A stretch of 64,000 bases of DNA from assembly GCF_000758705.1 (NCBI RefSeq), contig NZ_CP009287.1, positions 3,782,001 through 3,846,000 of the forward strand, in the 5' to 3' direction. Shown one piece after another: positions 53,994 to 62,724 of the stretch. This stretch comes from Paenibacillus graminis. Its GTDB lineage: Bacteria > Bacillota > Bacilli > Paenibacillales > Paenibacillaceae. The notes under the pieces were generated by a model. The model ran no database searches. It saw nothing but the letters and a program-made list of their open reading frames with translations, and had not been told where the DNA came from. Position numbers and translations under genes: made by a program. How positions within the stretch are numbered: position 1 is the first letter of the stretch; the number at the start of each line of letters is the position of its first letter.

Positions 53994-55130
53994 CTATGGT
54001 TTAAGCACAACCTTAATGCAATCCTCTTCCTTACCGTCAAAAACCTTGTAGCCATGCTCCGCTCTGCTGAGCGGCAGCCGGTGCGTGATAATATCCGTCG
54101 GGTCAAACACCTCATCTTTGATCATCTGATATAGGGCCGGCATGTAATGAATGACCGGTGCCTGTCCCATCTTCAGTGTAATATTACGCTCAAACAGCTG
54201 GCCCAGCGGGAACATATTATAGTTCAGGCCATACACGCCAACCAGCTGAATCGTTCCGAACTTGCGCACAACCTCGGTTGCAATCCGGAAAGCGCCAAGG
54301 GAGCCGCCCTGCAGCATAAGAGTGGTTTCCACTTTTTCCATCACAGTCTTCTTAGCATCCAGCCCTACGCAGTCGATGACGACATCCGCCCCACCGCGAG
54401 TAATTTCTTTTAAATGGGTCTTGATATCCTTGGTTGTCTCAAAATTAAAAGTTTCCACATTGTTGGTCTGCTTAGCATGCTGCAGCCGGTACGGGACATG
54501 ATCCACAGCGATTACGCGCGATGCACCTTTGATCCAGGCAAACTTTTGAGTCAGTAATCCAACCGGTCCGCATCCCAGAACAATAACCGTATCTCCGGGT
54601 TTGACCCCGGCGTTCTCAACACCCCACCAGGCTGTCGGTACAATGTCCGAGAGGAACATCAGTTGTTCATCCTCCACCTCGGCGTCTTCCGGCACGACAA
54701 ATGGCCCGAAATTGCCAAAGGGCACACGCAGCAGTTCAGCCTGCCCACCGGCAAACCCGCCATACGTATCCGAATATCCCAGATAGCCGCCGGTATCCTT
54801 CGCATCATTGGCATGATCACACTGGCTTTCCATTTCATGCTGGCAGAAAAAGCACTGGCCGCAGGCTACATTGAAAGGAACTATCACCCGGTCGCCTTTT
54901 TTCACCTTGGTGACTTCAGGTCCCACATCCTCAACAATTCCCATCGGCTCATGTCCGATAATATAATCATCATGCATCCCCGGAATCTCTCCGTTGTAAA
55001 TATGAAGGTCCGAACCACAGATGGCGGTGGAGGTAACACGCACGATAATGTCATCCTTTTTCTCAAGCTTTGCGTCGGCAACTTCTTTGACTTCCACTTT
55101 TCTTTTTCCTTGATAAGTAACTGCTCTCAT
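53994..55130 (-). CDS. Zinc-dependent alcohol dehydrogenase
   Basis: A 378-residue medium-chain dehydrogenase of the zinc type, related to formaldehyde/threonine dehydrogenase-like enzymes. The catalytic zinc ligands are C38, H60 and E61 (GHE), and the structural zinc cysteines are C90, C93, C96 and C104. The nucleotide-binding motif is GCGPVGLL near residue 185. The ATG at 55130 is used because AAGGAG stands at a suitable distance and residue 1 begins MRAVTYQGKRKVEV. Substrate is undecided. Intact. Confidence 0.92.
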   Translation of the reverse strand: MRAVTYQGKRKVEVKEVADAKLEKKDDIIVRVTSTAICGSDLHIYNGEIPGMHDDYIIGHEPMGIVEDVGPEVTKVKKGDRVIVPFNVACGQCFFCQHEMESQCDHANDAKDTGGYLGYSDTYGGFAGGQAELLRVPFGNFGPFVVPEDAEVEDEQLMFLSDIVPTAWWGVENAGVKPGDTVIVLGCGPVGLLTQKFAWIKGASRVIAVDHVPYRLQHAKQTNNVETFNFETTKDIKTHLKEITRGGADVVIDCVGLDAKKTVMEKVETTLMLQGGSLGAFRIATEVVRKFGTIQLVGVYGLNYNMFPLGQLFERNITLKMGQAPVIHYMPALYQMIKDEVFDPTDIITHRLPLSRAEHGYKVFDGKEEDCIKVVLKP

Positions 55131-55224
55131 GGTGTGGAACACTCCTTCGGAAGTAGAGATATGAACCCAAGCAGGCCGTTATTCCTTCATGCCTTACTAT
55201 GTTATACCCCCAAATCCTTCAGGC

Positions 55225-56043
55225 CTATCCATGCAACAGCGGAGAATACATCATCAGGGCAACATTCTCGGCAACCGCTTCATCGCGCAAAACCTCACCG
55301 GTACATGTCATTACCTTGCGCCGGATGCGGTTGCTGCGGATATAGCCGCCCCAGGGCTCCAGATTGATCTTATGATCCGCCTCGTAAATTTCGTACTGAT
55401 AGAGTGGCTGTGCGTCACAGCGCCATTCCCCATACAAATGAGTATCATCCAGCCACAGCTTAAGCTGATACGTTTCTTCCGTCGGATTCAGCAGCTGCAG
55501 GTCCAGATAATTATAGGCGCAGGTTGCTCCGCTGCCGAAAGGCTGGGTCCGCTGCTCATCCGGAAACACATCATAACTATGCCTGTGCCGTTCCGTTACA
55601 CTCAGCGGAGTGTGCAGTGTCATCCAATAGATCAGATTGGACAGCTGGCATAGGCCGCCCCCCGTACCGGAACGAAAGCCTCCGTAATAGAGCACCATTC
55701 CATCCAGGTACCCCTTTCGCCGGGTCGGCTTGCCGATGCTTTGCCAATAAGAGAAGGTCTCGCCGGGGCGTATCACAAGTCCGTTCAGCCTTGAGACTGC
55801 AAGCTTCAGGTTGGTTATTTTGTTATACTGCAGCTGCATATCTACATTTCGCAGACTGCGCAGGAGCGGCGTGGCGTGATCAGCAGTGGTATATTGAAGG
55901 TCAGCTGCAAGATACGACTTTGCTCTCTTTTTCCGCTGCATTAGCCATTGCCCGTATCTTTTCCAGGTAAAATAACGCTTCCCTGCAATTTGTCTTAACC
56001 GGGACCGGTGAATCGGCTTCATAGCAGCTTTGGCGGTCTCCAT
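55225..56043 (-). CDS. VanW family protein
   Basis: A 272-residue VanW-domain protein. The core motif is NLKLAVSRLNGLVIRPGETFSY (about residues 80-101, split here by one line of text), continued by GKPTRRKGYLDGMVL and GGGLCQLSNLIY. VanW proteins are found in vancomycin-resistance clusters but their function is unknown, and they are common in Firmicutes without resistance. No signal peptide is evident. The ATG follows GGGAGGTGG. It lies 4 bases after the isochorismatase-like gene, so the two are probably co-transcribed. Confidence 0.9.
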   Translation of the reverse strand: METAKAAMKPIHRSRLRQIAGKRYFTWKRYGQWLMQRKKRAKSYLAADLQYTTADHATPLLRSLRNVDMQLQYNKITNLKLAVSRLNGLVIRPGETFSYWQSIGKPTRRKGYLDGMVLYYGGFRSGTGGGLCQLSNLIYWMTLHTPLSVTERHRHSYDVFPDEQRTQPFGSGATCAYNYLDLQLLNPTEETYQLKLWLDDTHLYGEWRCDAQPLYQYEIYEADHKINLEPWGGYIRSNRIRRKVMTCTGEVLRDEAVAENVALMMYSPLLHG

Positions 56044-56046
56044 AGG

Positions 56047-56574
56047 TTAGAATTCCACCTCCCGGGCTTTGCGCAGCTTGGCAAATCTTCCTCCGAGTAT
56101 GGAGTTGTGATGCTTCACAATCTGGCCGCCGCTAAGACTTCCATTATCAAAGGTGCTGTGGGCATCCTCCACCAAAACACTGGAGTACCCCAGACTGAAC
56201 GCGCGCCGGATAGTGGAATCCACACAGAACTCGCTTTGCATGCCGCAGAACACCAGACCGGTAATCCCCCGCTGCTGAAGCTCCTTATGCAGTGGTGTTA
56301 AGTGAAACGCGTCCCAGGTCGGCTTTTCCACAATTAACTCTTCCGCACGCGGAGCAATACGTCTGCTGATCTCCCAGGTCGGGGTGCCTTTAGTGTATTC
56401 CTGATCCTCCGTATGCTGAATATATACCACAGGTGTTCCTGATGAACGGGCTTTATGCAGAAGGAAAAGAATTCTGTCCATTACACCCTCTTCATCATGA
56501 AGCTTCATGTCAGGATAAGAAAACATTGCCTCTTGCACATCAATAATAACCAATGCGGTTGAACGGTCCGCCAC
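56047..56574 (-). CDS. Isochorismatase family cysteine hydrolase
   Basis: A 175-residue hydrolase of the isochorismatase/nicotinamidase superfamily. The catalytic triad is an aspartate in VIIDVQEAM, a lysine in VEKPTWDAF and a cysteine in CGMQSEFCVDS; a cis-peptide region precedes the cysteine. The GTG at 56574 is preferred because AAAGGAG lies 10 bases upstream; the ATG at 56595 has no ribosome binding site. The likely substrate class is an amide or related small molecule. It overlaps no gene but precedes VanW by only a few bases. Confidence 0.9.
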   Translation of the reverse strand: MADRSTALVIIDVQEAMFSYPDMKLHDEEGVMDRILFLLHKARSSGTPVVYIQHTEDQEYTKGTPTWEISRRIAPRAEELIVEKPTWDAFHLTPLHKELQQRGITGLVFCGMQSEFCVDSTIRRAFSLGYSSVLVEDAHSTFDNGSLSGGQIVKHHNSILGGRFAKLRKAREVEF

Positions 56575-56687
56575 TTCATAATCTCTCCTTTGCATTTGGA
56601 ATGGGTTCCACTGCTTGTTTCTCTAAACTAAAGTATACCAGATGAGCAATTCGCGAAAATCCTTTTTTTGTGACCCCTATGTGCCAG

Positions 56688-56725
56688 AAAAAAACGAACC
56701 TTTGCATCATTGCAAAGGCCCGTTC
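56688..56725 (-). terminator. Intrinsic terminator after the que operon
   Basis: On the minus strand CCTTTGCA-ATGA-TGCAAAGG, with outer GAACG/CGTT pairing, is followed by seven T residues. It lies 12 bases after the queE stop codon. Confidence 0.88.
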
Positions 56726-56736
56726 TTCATCTCCGT

Positions 56737-57459
56737 TTATTTCCCACGTTTATTATGCCAGATGAGTGCATGCAGCTGCGGGAGCACCCGCGCTTTGTTC
56801 ATCTCCGGATCAGCAATGACCAGATTGAACAGCCACTCCAGCCTCGCCAGCAGGCGTACCGAGATATCTCCCTCTTCATTTACATCCTCGTTGCCCGGCT
56901 GCAGGAAGAGCGGCACCCCCGGATAGCGGCGGTGAATACTTTTGGCGTACTGGTAGTCCTCGTCGTTGAACACGACCACCTTCAAGCTGTGGGCAGCTCT
57001 TCCATGCTCCTTCATCTGGTCCAATATACCGTCAAGCATATTCCAGTCCGTCTTCATCCCGGAGCTTGGCGGTTTGGGGCTGACTGTCAGCACATCGACA
57101 TCGTAGAACCAGTCCTGCCATCTGCTGCCCTGCGTTTCAATAGCTGCCTGAATACCGCGTTCATGCAACAGCTGTATCAAGGTGCCCATTCCCCCGCCAA
57201 TCAGTGCCGGGTTGCCTCCCGAAATCGTAACACAGTCAAAATTGTCTCCGGCCAGCGCAGTCAGCTCATTCATAATTTCCTCTGGTGCAAGCATCCGTAC
57301 CTTATCCTTCGCCGAGCCATCCCAGGTAAAAGCCGAATCACACCAGCTGCAGCGGTAATCGCAGCCGTAGGTGCGGACGAACATCGTTTTGACGCCGATT
57401 ACCGCACCTTCACCCTGGATCGTCGGCCCGAAGATCTCTATCACCGGCAGCTTACTCAC
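56737..57459 (-). CDS. queE: 7-carboxy-7-deazaguanine synthase QueE
   Basis: A 240-residue radical SAM enzyme that makes 7-carboxy-7-deazaguanine, the third step of queuosine precursor synthesis. The iron-sulfur cluster motif is C33-x3-C37-x2-C40 in GCDYRCSWCDSAFTWDG. Other hallmarks are IFGPTIQGEGAVIG at the start and VTISGGNPAL. The GTG at 57459 is used because the product then begins MSKLPVIEIFGP, as in known QueE; it lies inside the end of queD, overlapping by 8 bases. Last gene of queF-queC-queD-queE. Confidence 0.95.
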   Translation of the reverse strand: MSKLPVIEIFGPTIQGEGAVIGVKTMFVRTYGCDYRCSWCDSAFTWDGSAKDKVRMLAPEEIMNELTALAGDNFDCVTISGGNPALIGGGMGTLIQLLHERGIQAAIETQGSRWQDWFYDVDVLTVSPKPPSSGMKTDWNMLDGILDQMKEHGRAAHSLKVVVFNDEDYQYAKSIHRRYPGVPLFLQPGNEDVNEEGDISVRLLARLEWLFNLVIADPEMNKARVLPQLHALIWHNKRGK

Positions 57460-57934
57460 AGTCACAACCCCCAAACAGGCGGTAGGAAGGACCTTCGGCA
57501 GGAATATCCGCAGCCAGTACCTCCGCCCAGGAGGTTGGCGTTTCCCACAGCTTAACGGAATACAGCGGCAGTGAGGCCTGTTTCAGCTTGTAGGCAATAT
57601 ATGCCGACATATTCTCCACCGTTGTGCGGAACGAGAGCAGAGCGACCTTGGAACCGGTGTTCATCAAGGTTTCCAGTACAGGCTCATTCCCCATGGCCAG
57701 AAAAGCGTGATCCAGATGATCCACCAGGCTCTCTTGCACCGCTGCCTTGATATCGCTGAAATCTACTACAAACCCTTCGTCAGAATGGCCTTCCTCTACT
57801 AAAGGCTTGCCCTTCAAGACCACCTCCAGCTTGTAGGTGTGGCCATGCAGGTTACTGCACTTCCCCTTATGTCCGACCAGCTGGTGGGCCGAGTCAAAGG
57901 TAAAGATTTTACATACAGATACCTCGCCCAGCAT
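57452..57934 (-). CDS. queD: 6-carboxy-5,6,7,8-tetrahydropterin synthase QueD
   Basis: A 160-residue enzyme of the 6-pyruvoyltetrahydropterin synthase fold. The zinc histidines are in FDSAHQL and NLHGHTYKLEV, and the catalytic region is KLWETPTSWAE. It converts dihydroneopterin triphosphate to carboxytetrahydropterin. The ATG shares one base with the queC stop (TGATG) and overlaps queE at its end, so translation is coupled. Confidence 0.95.
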   Translation of the reverse strand: MLGEVSVCKIFTFDSAHQLVGHKGKCSNLHGHTYKLEVVLKGKPLVEEGHSDEGFVVDFSDIKAAVQESLVDHLDHAFLAMGNEPVLETLMNTGSKVALLSFRTTVENMSAYIAYKLKQASLPLYSVKLWETPTSWAEVLAADIPAEGPSYRLFGGCDCE

Positions 57935-58602
57935 CAGGAACCGACCTCATTTCGTTCCGCTTCATACTGGTCCAGGCCGCGCTGCCGCAGCAGGCAAGCC
58001 GGACAGGTGCCGCAGCCGCTGCCAATAATTCCGTTGTAGCAGGTCAGCGTATGCTCACGGATATATTCAAAGTAACCAAGCTCGTCGGCCAGCTTCCAGG
58101 TTTCTTTTTTATCCAGCCACATCAGCGGCGTGTGAATGATAAACTCATAATCCATAGACAGATTAAGGGTAACATTCAGGGATTTCACGAATACATCCCG
58201 GCAGTCCGGATATCCGCTGAAGTCGGTCTGGCATACCCCGGTAATGATATTGGCAAACCCTAGCTGTTTGGCAAGAATCGCCGCAAAGGACAGGAACAGC
58301 AGATTGCGGCCATCTACGAACGTGCTCGGAAGCTCCTTCCCTTCACCGGCAGCAATCTCTATATCATCTCGGGTCAGCGCATTCGGCGCCAATTGATTCA
58401 GCAGGCTCAAATCGAGGATATGCTGCTTTACGTTGAATTTCTTGGCGATTGCCTTGGCGACTTCAATCTCAGCCGCATGGCGTTGATTATAATTGAAGGT
58501 TACCACCTGAACCTCTTCATAGTTCTTCAGTGCCCATACCAGACAGGTTGTGCTGTCTTGGCCGCCGCTGAAGACGACGAGCGCTTTTTTGTTCATTGTC
58601 AT
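57934..58602 (-). CDS. queC: 7-cyano-7-deazaguanine synthase QueC
   Basis: A 222-residue ATP-dependent enzyme that turns the carboxy intermediate into preQ0. The PP-loop is SGGQDS at residues 12-17, and the zinc cysteines are in the final quarter (TCYNG and [11 protein letters not shown]). The ATG follows GAGGAG. It lies 24 bases downstream of queF and overlaps queD. Confidence 0.95.
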   Translation of the reverse strand: MTMNKKALVVFSGGQDSTTCLVWALKNYEEVQVVTFNYNQRHAAEIEVAKAIAKKFNVKQHILDLSLLNQLAPNALTRDDIEIAAGEGKELPSTFVDGRNLLFLSFAAILAKQLGFANIITGVCQTDFSGYPDCRDVFVKSLNVTLNLSMDYEFIIHTPLMWLDKKETWKLADELGYFEYIREHTLTCYNGIIGSGCGTCPACLLRQRGLDQYEAERNEVGS

Positions 58603-58626
58603 GAGTCTCCTCTCACTTGCTCCGGA

Positions 58627-59127
58627 TTAACGGTTGTCTACTTTTTCGGGATACAAATCATGATTGATCAGCCGGTGCTCGGCCATCGCTTCATATTTGG
58701 TCCCCGGACGCCCCCAGTTGCAGTAAGGATCGATGGAAATGCCGCCGCGCGGGGTAAACTTGCCCCAGACCTCAATATACCGCGGCTCCATCAAAGAGAT
58801 CAGATCATTCATAATAATGTTTACACAGTCTTCATGGAAATCCCCATGATTGCGGAAGCTGAACAGGTAGAGCTTCAGTGACTTGGATTCAACCATCTTT
58901 TGTTCCGGAATGTACGAGATATACATCGCGCCGAAATCCGGCTGGCCGGTAACAGGACACAGGCTGGTAAACTCCGGACAGTTGAATTTCACGAAATAAT
59001 CACGTCCGGGGTGCTTGTTGTCAAACACCTCCAGAATATCCGGGTCATAACCGAATTTATACGTTGTGCCTTGGTTGCCCAGCAGGGTAACCTCTTGCAT
59101 TTCCTCTTTCAATCTGCCTTCTGACAT
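58627..59127 (-). CDS. queF: NADPH-dependent preQ0 reductase QueF
   Basis: A 166-residue nitrile reductase that reduces preQ0 to preQ1, the base inserted into tRNA. The catalytic cysteine is in [15 protein letters not shown] and the QueF signature follows, with [10 protein letters not shown] downstream. The ATG at 59127 is used since the long upstream frame lacks a ribosome binding site; AGAGGGG precedes it. It is the first gene of the operon, behind a preQ1 riboswitch. Confidence 0.95.
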   Translation of the reverse strand: MSEGRLKEEMQEVTLLGNQGTTYKFGYDPDILEVFDNKHPGRDYFVKFNCPEFTSLCPVTGQPDFGAMYISYIPEQKMVESKSLKLYLFSFRNHGDFHEDCVNIIMNDLISLMEPRYIEVWGKFTPRGGISIDPYCNWGRPGTKYEAMAEHRLINHDLYPEKVDNR

Positions 59128-59333
59128 GACAAAAAACCCCTCTCTTTTCCCCCGGCTTGCTGCCGGAAATGGAAAGAAGAACGAGTTTCGGAAACTTGGC
59201 TCTACTAAGAAGAAACGCCTTCCCGTATCCATCCTTGAACGGATAAAAGTATACTGACTGACAGGCGCTGTCTTTTTGTGCACAGCATATACCACAACCC
59301 CTTAGTTTCCGGGGACGTTTATGCCTGGGCGGT
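59128..59333 (-). promoter_or_regulatory. Leader of the que operon between riboswitch and queF
   Basis: This leader carries a small hairpin CCCC/GGGG (59298-59314, loop GGAAACTAA) just after the aptamer. A second one, CCGGC/GCCGG (59154-59168), lies about 25 bases before queF, near its ribosome binding site. No classical terminator with a T run was recognised, so control by another mechanism such as ribosome-site masking is possible. Confidence 0.4.
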
Positions 59334-59369
59334 CTTAGTTTTTTATAGAGGGAGTTTGCGAACCTCTCC
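59334..59369 (-). ncRNA. preQ1-I riboswitch
   Basis: On the minus strand the stem AGAGG...CCCTCT encloses a TTCGCAAACT-like loop and is followed by the A-rich tail ATAAAAAACTAAG. This is the preQ1-I aptamer architecture: short stem, loop and a tail that folds back to make a pseudoknot. It lies about 205 bases upstream of queF, matching the function of the operon. The loop is 10-11 bases and differs from the best known B. subtilis sequence. Confidence 0.85.
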
Positions 59370-59418
59370 TGCGGCTACATGCGCAGAATTCTTCTTTATG
59401 CTATTACTCGCGAAATGA

Positions 59419-59448
59419 ACTATACCATGTCCGGCAGCAGGTTGACAA
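59419..59448 (-). promoter_or_regulatory. Promoter of the que operon
   Basis: On the minus strand a -35 TTGTCA (59443-59448) and a -10 TATAGT (59419-59424) are separated by 18 bases. It lies upstream of the riboswitch and just after the ZIP transporter gene. Confidence 0.6.
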
Positions 59449-59451
59449 CCC

Positions 59452-60189
59452 TCACAGCTGATCCAAAATCAGAGAACACAGCATACCCAGCGCAGCGAGC
59501 AGCCCGGTCAAAGGCCCGCCATCCTCATAAGCCTCCGGCATCATGCTGGAGGACACCATAGAGATAATCCCTCCGCCGGCAAAAGAAGCGATCAGCGCCG
59601 ATGCAGCTCCGCTGGCGTGATCCATGAACGTGTACCCTGCACCCGAAGCAGCTGTAGAAATCAGGAGTACGCCAAGCCACAACAACAGAATCTTAGCTTT
59701 GCTGTAATTATCCTGTTTAAGTCCTGCTGTACTGGACAACCCTTCGGGAATATTGCTGATGAAGATGGCAGCTACAAGCAGTATGCTAACCCCCTGCCCG
59801 GAGATCAGACTGGCACCGATCATAATTGATTCAGGAATCGCATCCAGAACCGTTCCCGCAAAAATAGCAAGTCCGCTTCCCTGCACCTTCGTACCGCTGC
59901 TGTCCCTAACCGAACGTTTGCGTCCAGCACCGCCTTTCCGCGAAATGTACCAGTCAAAAAGCGTAAACACTAGCGCCCCGGCTGTGAAGCCGATGATGGT
60001 CGGAATGAGTCCTCCTTCATTAACTGAATCGTCCAGAAGCTCGTACGCGGCCGCACCAATCAGCACCCCGGTTCCGAAGGCCATGATGAATCCGATCAGC
60101 TTATTCGGTATCGGCAAATACAGCGCCAGCAGTGCACCAAGCAGTACCGCAGAGCCGGAAATGGCTCCCCATAACAAAGCACTCCACAA
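59452..60189 (-). CDS. ZIP family metal transporter
   Basis: A 245-residue transporter of the ZIP (ZupT) family with eight predicted helices. Hallmarks include FGTGVLIGAAAYELL, GTVLDAIPESIMIG (helix IV, with the conserved Glu) and SNIPEGLSSTAGL (helix V). It should import divalent metal such as zinc. The start is uncertain: the GTG at 60198 sits one base after AAGGAG, while the TTG at 60189 is 10 bases away and is used here. It ends 4 bases before the que promoter. Confidence 0.9.
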   Translation of the reverse strand: MWSALLWGAISGSAVLLGALLALYLPIPNKLIGFIMAFGTGVLIGAAAYELLDDSVNEGGLIPTIIGFTAGALVFTLFDWYISRKGGAGRKRSVRDSSGTKVQGSGLAIFAGTVLDAIPESIMIGASLISGQGVSILLVAAIFISNIPEGLSSTAGLKQDNYSKAKILLLWLGVLLISTAASGAGYTFMDHASGAASALIASFAGGGIISMVSSSMMPEAYEDGGPLTGLLAALGMLCSLILDQL

Positions 60190-60400
60190 ACGATTCACGC
60201 TCCTTAGCTAATTAGGCAGATTGAAGTGCATGATAGTAGATTACACTTATAAAGGGAAATACAATCACCTGCCGGCCGGGAAGTATAATTATTAATAGCA
60301 TATATTATTCATTGAGTTAAATATCAGAACGATGGATTCAATTCCGAAGAAAAGGGTAACTTAATTTCTATAATCTCCTTGATAAGGATGGGATCATCTA

Positions 60401-60736
60401 ATGGATCAAAGCGTATTGAAGCTTATGGATTGGCTGACCGCCCAAGCTGGCGAAACCCTTGTGATTAAGAAACAGGAGATGAGTGACCTGGACACTGTCC
60501 ACTTCAATCTGGAAAACGTGGATTACCGTAACACCGAGGATGTGATTGATGAATATTTGGACAGCGCGCTGATCCTCCGGGGTACAGGTAATACCCTGAA
60601 CAGAGATGGCGAGCTAGTGCCTCTTCCCCAACAGAATTATGAAATTGCTGTCAGCGGGCTTCTGCTGGAGAAGGTGGATGACGGACAAGTGGAACTTCGA
60701 ACAGAACGGGCGAAATATTCCATCACCAAAGCTTGA
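60401..60736 (+). CDS. Conserved-looking hypothetical protein, 111 residues
   Basis: No family is recognised. The ATG follows AAGGATGG. It is a soluble mixed alpha/beta protein with an acidic middle (YRNTEDVIDEYLDSALIL) and a beta-rich end (YEIAVSGLLLEKVDDGQVEL). No signal or membrane segment is present. It stands alone between ZIP and the convergent murB gene. Function unknown. Confidence 0.7.
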   Translation: MDQSVLKLMDWLTAQAGETLVIKKQEMSDLDTVHFNLENVDYRNTEDVIDEYLDSALILRGTGNTLNRDGELVPLPQQNYEIAVSGLLLEKVDDGQVELRTERAKYSITKA

Positions 60737-60749
60737 ATGAACCGGCCTC

Positions 60750-60787
60750 AAAAAAACAGGACGCGGCATACGTGCCTGCGTCCTGTC
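60750..60787. terminator. Intrinsic terminator between convergent genes
   Basis: ACAGGACGC and GCGTCCTGT form a 9-bp stem. The T run on the minus strand (seven) ends murB, and the plus side ends the hypothetical gene. Confidence 0.82.
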
Positions 60788-60789
60788 TG

Positions 60790-61701
60790 TTATTCTTCGC
60801 CTATAATCTCTACTTCCGTCTCCAGTTCCACACCGAACTTATCCTTTACCGCAGCCTGGACATGCTGTATCAACCCGATGTAATCCTTCGCCGTCGCGTG
60901 ATCTGTGTTCACGATGAAGCCTGCATGTTTACGGGACACTTCAGCTCCGCCGATTCGGGTTCCCTGCAGTCCGCTCTCTTGGATCAGCTGTCCGGCGAAT
61001 CTTCCGGGGGGCCGCTTAAATACACTTCCGCACGAAGGATATTCCAGTGGCTGTTTGGATTCACGCTGACGGGTTAAATCATCCATAGCCGCTTTGATTG
61101 CCGCTGAATCACCCGGCTGCAGGGCAAATCTGGCCTCCAATACAATAAATTCACCACTGGCGAAGACACTTTTACGGTAGCCCCATTCCAGCTCATCTCC
61201 TTGAAGCGTGACCATCCGCCCGGCTTTGCTGATCGCTAGCGCACTTTGCAGCACATCCTTGACCTCACCGCCGTATGCGCCGGCATTCATGTACAGTGCC
61301 CCACCGACCGTCCCCGGAATTCCGCAGGCGAATTCAAGACCCGCAAGCTTCTTTTCCCAGGCAAACTTGGAGACATCGATAATTTTCGCACCGCACTGTG
61401 CATAGAGTACATTGTCCCTGAGTCCCATATCGGCCAAATCGGAAGTCTGAAGAACAATGCCGCGGATTCCCCCGTCACGGATAATGACATTCGAGCCGTT
61501 TCCCAGAACAGTCAACGGAATTTCATTTACACGGGCATATGTAACCACAGATTGAAGCTCTTCATATGTCGCAGGCGCCGCCAGGATGTCGGCCCGGCCG
61601 CCGATGCGAGTGTACACATGGCTCTCCAGCACCTCATTGCGTTTAACCACTCCAGTTGGAACCAATTGCTGCAGATCCTCATGTATTTTGCTGATATTCA
61701 T
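60790..61701 (-). CDS. murB: UDP-N-acetylenolpyruvoylglucosamine reductase MurB
   Basis: A 303-residue flavoenzyme of type IIa/IIb MurB that reduces UDP-GlcNAc-enolpyruvate to UDP-MurNAc, the second committed step of peptidoglycan precursor synthesis. FAD-binding motifs are [17 protein letters not shown] [26 protein letters not shown] and [21 protein letters not shown], and the catalytic serine lies in [11 protein letters not shown]. The ATG at 61701 follows AAGGAG. It appears isolated. Confidence 0.95.
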   Translation of the reverse strand: MNISKIHEDLQQLVPTGVVKRNEVLESHVYTRIGGRADILAAPATYEELQSVVTYARVNEIPLTVLGNGSNVIIRDGGIRGIVLQTSDLADMGLRDNVLYAQCGAKIIDVSKFAWEKKLAGLEFACGIPGTVGGALYMNAGAYGGEVKDVLQSALAISKAGRMVTLQGDELEWGYRKSVFASGEFIVLEARFALQPGDSAAIKAAMDDLTRQRESKQPLEYPSCGSVFKRPPGRFAGQLIQESGLQGTRIGGAEVSRKHAGFIVNTDHATAKDYIGLIQHVQAAVKDKFGVELETEVEIIGEE

Positions 61702-61827
61702 CTTCTTTGCTCCTTTGACTCTATAAAAATAATAATCTTTTATTTGCCGATTCAATCATGCACCGTTGTTTATATGCAATGAGATAAGATGAAATTTAAC
61801 CAGGGCAACCACAACTTTAACAACGAA

Positions 61828-61875
61828 CAGGCTCCCTTGTCAATGACGGGAGCCTGCGGCTTGCTGCATATATAA
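61828..61875 (-). terminator. Weak terminator after the FhuF-like gene
   Basis: CAGGCTCCC and GGGAGCCTG form a 9-bp stem, 50 bases after the stop codon. The downstream minus strand is only modestly T-rich. Confidence 0.4.
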
Positions 61876-61905
61876 TCATTATGAGTCTAATTTCACGATT
61901 ATAAC

Positions 61906-62712
61906 CTATCTCTGGCCGGAAGCAGCCTTCTGACGAAACTCGGCCCGCCGTGCTGCCCTCTCCTCTTCCTTCAGGCGCGGGCAGGTGTAACAGTAGCTTC
62001 CGCCTTCAGTCCGGTAATATAAGCAGCAGCGGTTGCGCATCTGCACCGTTTGCTCCGGATCTGCCAGCCCTTCAATTCTGCGGACAACGACATCCAACGG
62101 ATTCCGCTTCATCCCAAAAAGTTCTGCCGGCAGACTGTGCTTCAGATAGTCGTAGTCTTCCTGCAAAGTGCCCAGCTGCCTGGAGTCTTGAAGATCTGCT
62201 GCGAACAGCTCCATATAGTAGTTAAATTTGGTCGGCAGCTGGCCCCATATTTCACCAAGGCTGAGACCGCTGGCCCGGGACATGCTGCGCAGCAGCGGAG
62301 CAGCAGTATCACGGTAGAAGCTGGCCAGCACCTCATGGCGCCAAGCTTCACGCGACTCTTCCTTGGGGACCGCCTGGATCTCCCAGTCCCGCAGTGAAAA
62401 GGCAATCCGGCAGTACCCGCTGGACGGAATAAGATGAACGGATAGGCGGGACAAAGCGATTACAGGCACCGCTGAATACATGGAAACCGAATATTGAACA
62501 GCAAGCGCCATGCTTGAACACCAGCTGCCGAAATATGCTGCAACTGCCTGATTATCCAACGCCTTCATCAAAGGACGGTAGCAGTCGATGAAGTTGCGCA
62601 TTCCCTCTTCATGAACAAGCTCCTGTGCATCAAAGGAATGGAGCGCCTCAGCCGGCGGCGAGGGATGAAGATCAAACTTGCTGATCAATTCTTTACTCAG
62701 CGCCTCATTCAT
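61906..62712 (-). CDS. FhuF-like siderophore-iron reductase
   Basis: A 268-residue protein of the FhuF type, which reduces ferric siderophore in the cytoplasm to release iron. The C-terminal 2Fe-2S motif is clear: C229-C230 and C241-x2-C244 in RNRCCLYYRTEGGSYCYTC. The N-terminal 200 residues match the IucA/FhuF-like fold loosely. The ATG follows AAGGAGG. It is 12 bases from the ABC ATPase gene, so import and iron release are encoded together. Confidence 0.85.
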   Translation of the reverse strand: MNEALSKELISKFDLHPSPPAEALHSFDAQELVHEEGMRNFIDCYRPLMKALDNQAVAAYFGSWCSSMALAVQYSVSMYSAVPVIALSRLSVHLIPSSGYCRIAFSLRDWEIQAVPKEESREAWRHEVLASFYRDTAAPLLRSMSRASGLSLGEIWGQLPTKFNYYMELFAADLQDSRQLGTLQEDYDYLKHSLPAELFGMKRNPLDVVVRRIEGLADPEQTVQMRNRCCLYYRTEGGSYCYTCPRLKEEERAARRAEFRQKAASGQR

Positions 62713-62724
62713 TCTCTTGCCTCC

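Noticed and set aside
59257..59278. GACAG/CTGTC hairpin with a T run upstream of queF
   Set aside because: The T run is on the plus strand, where no gene ends nearby. On the que-operon strand it has no terminator features.
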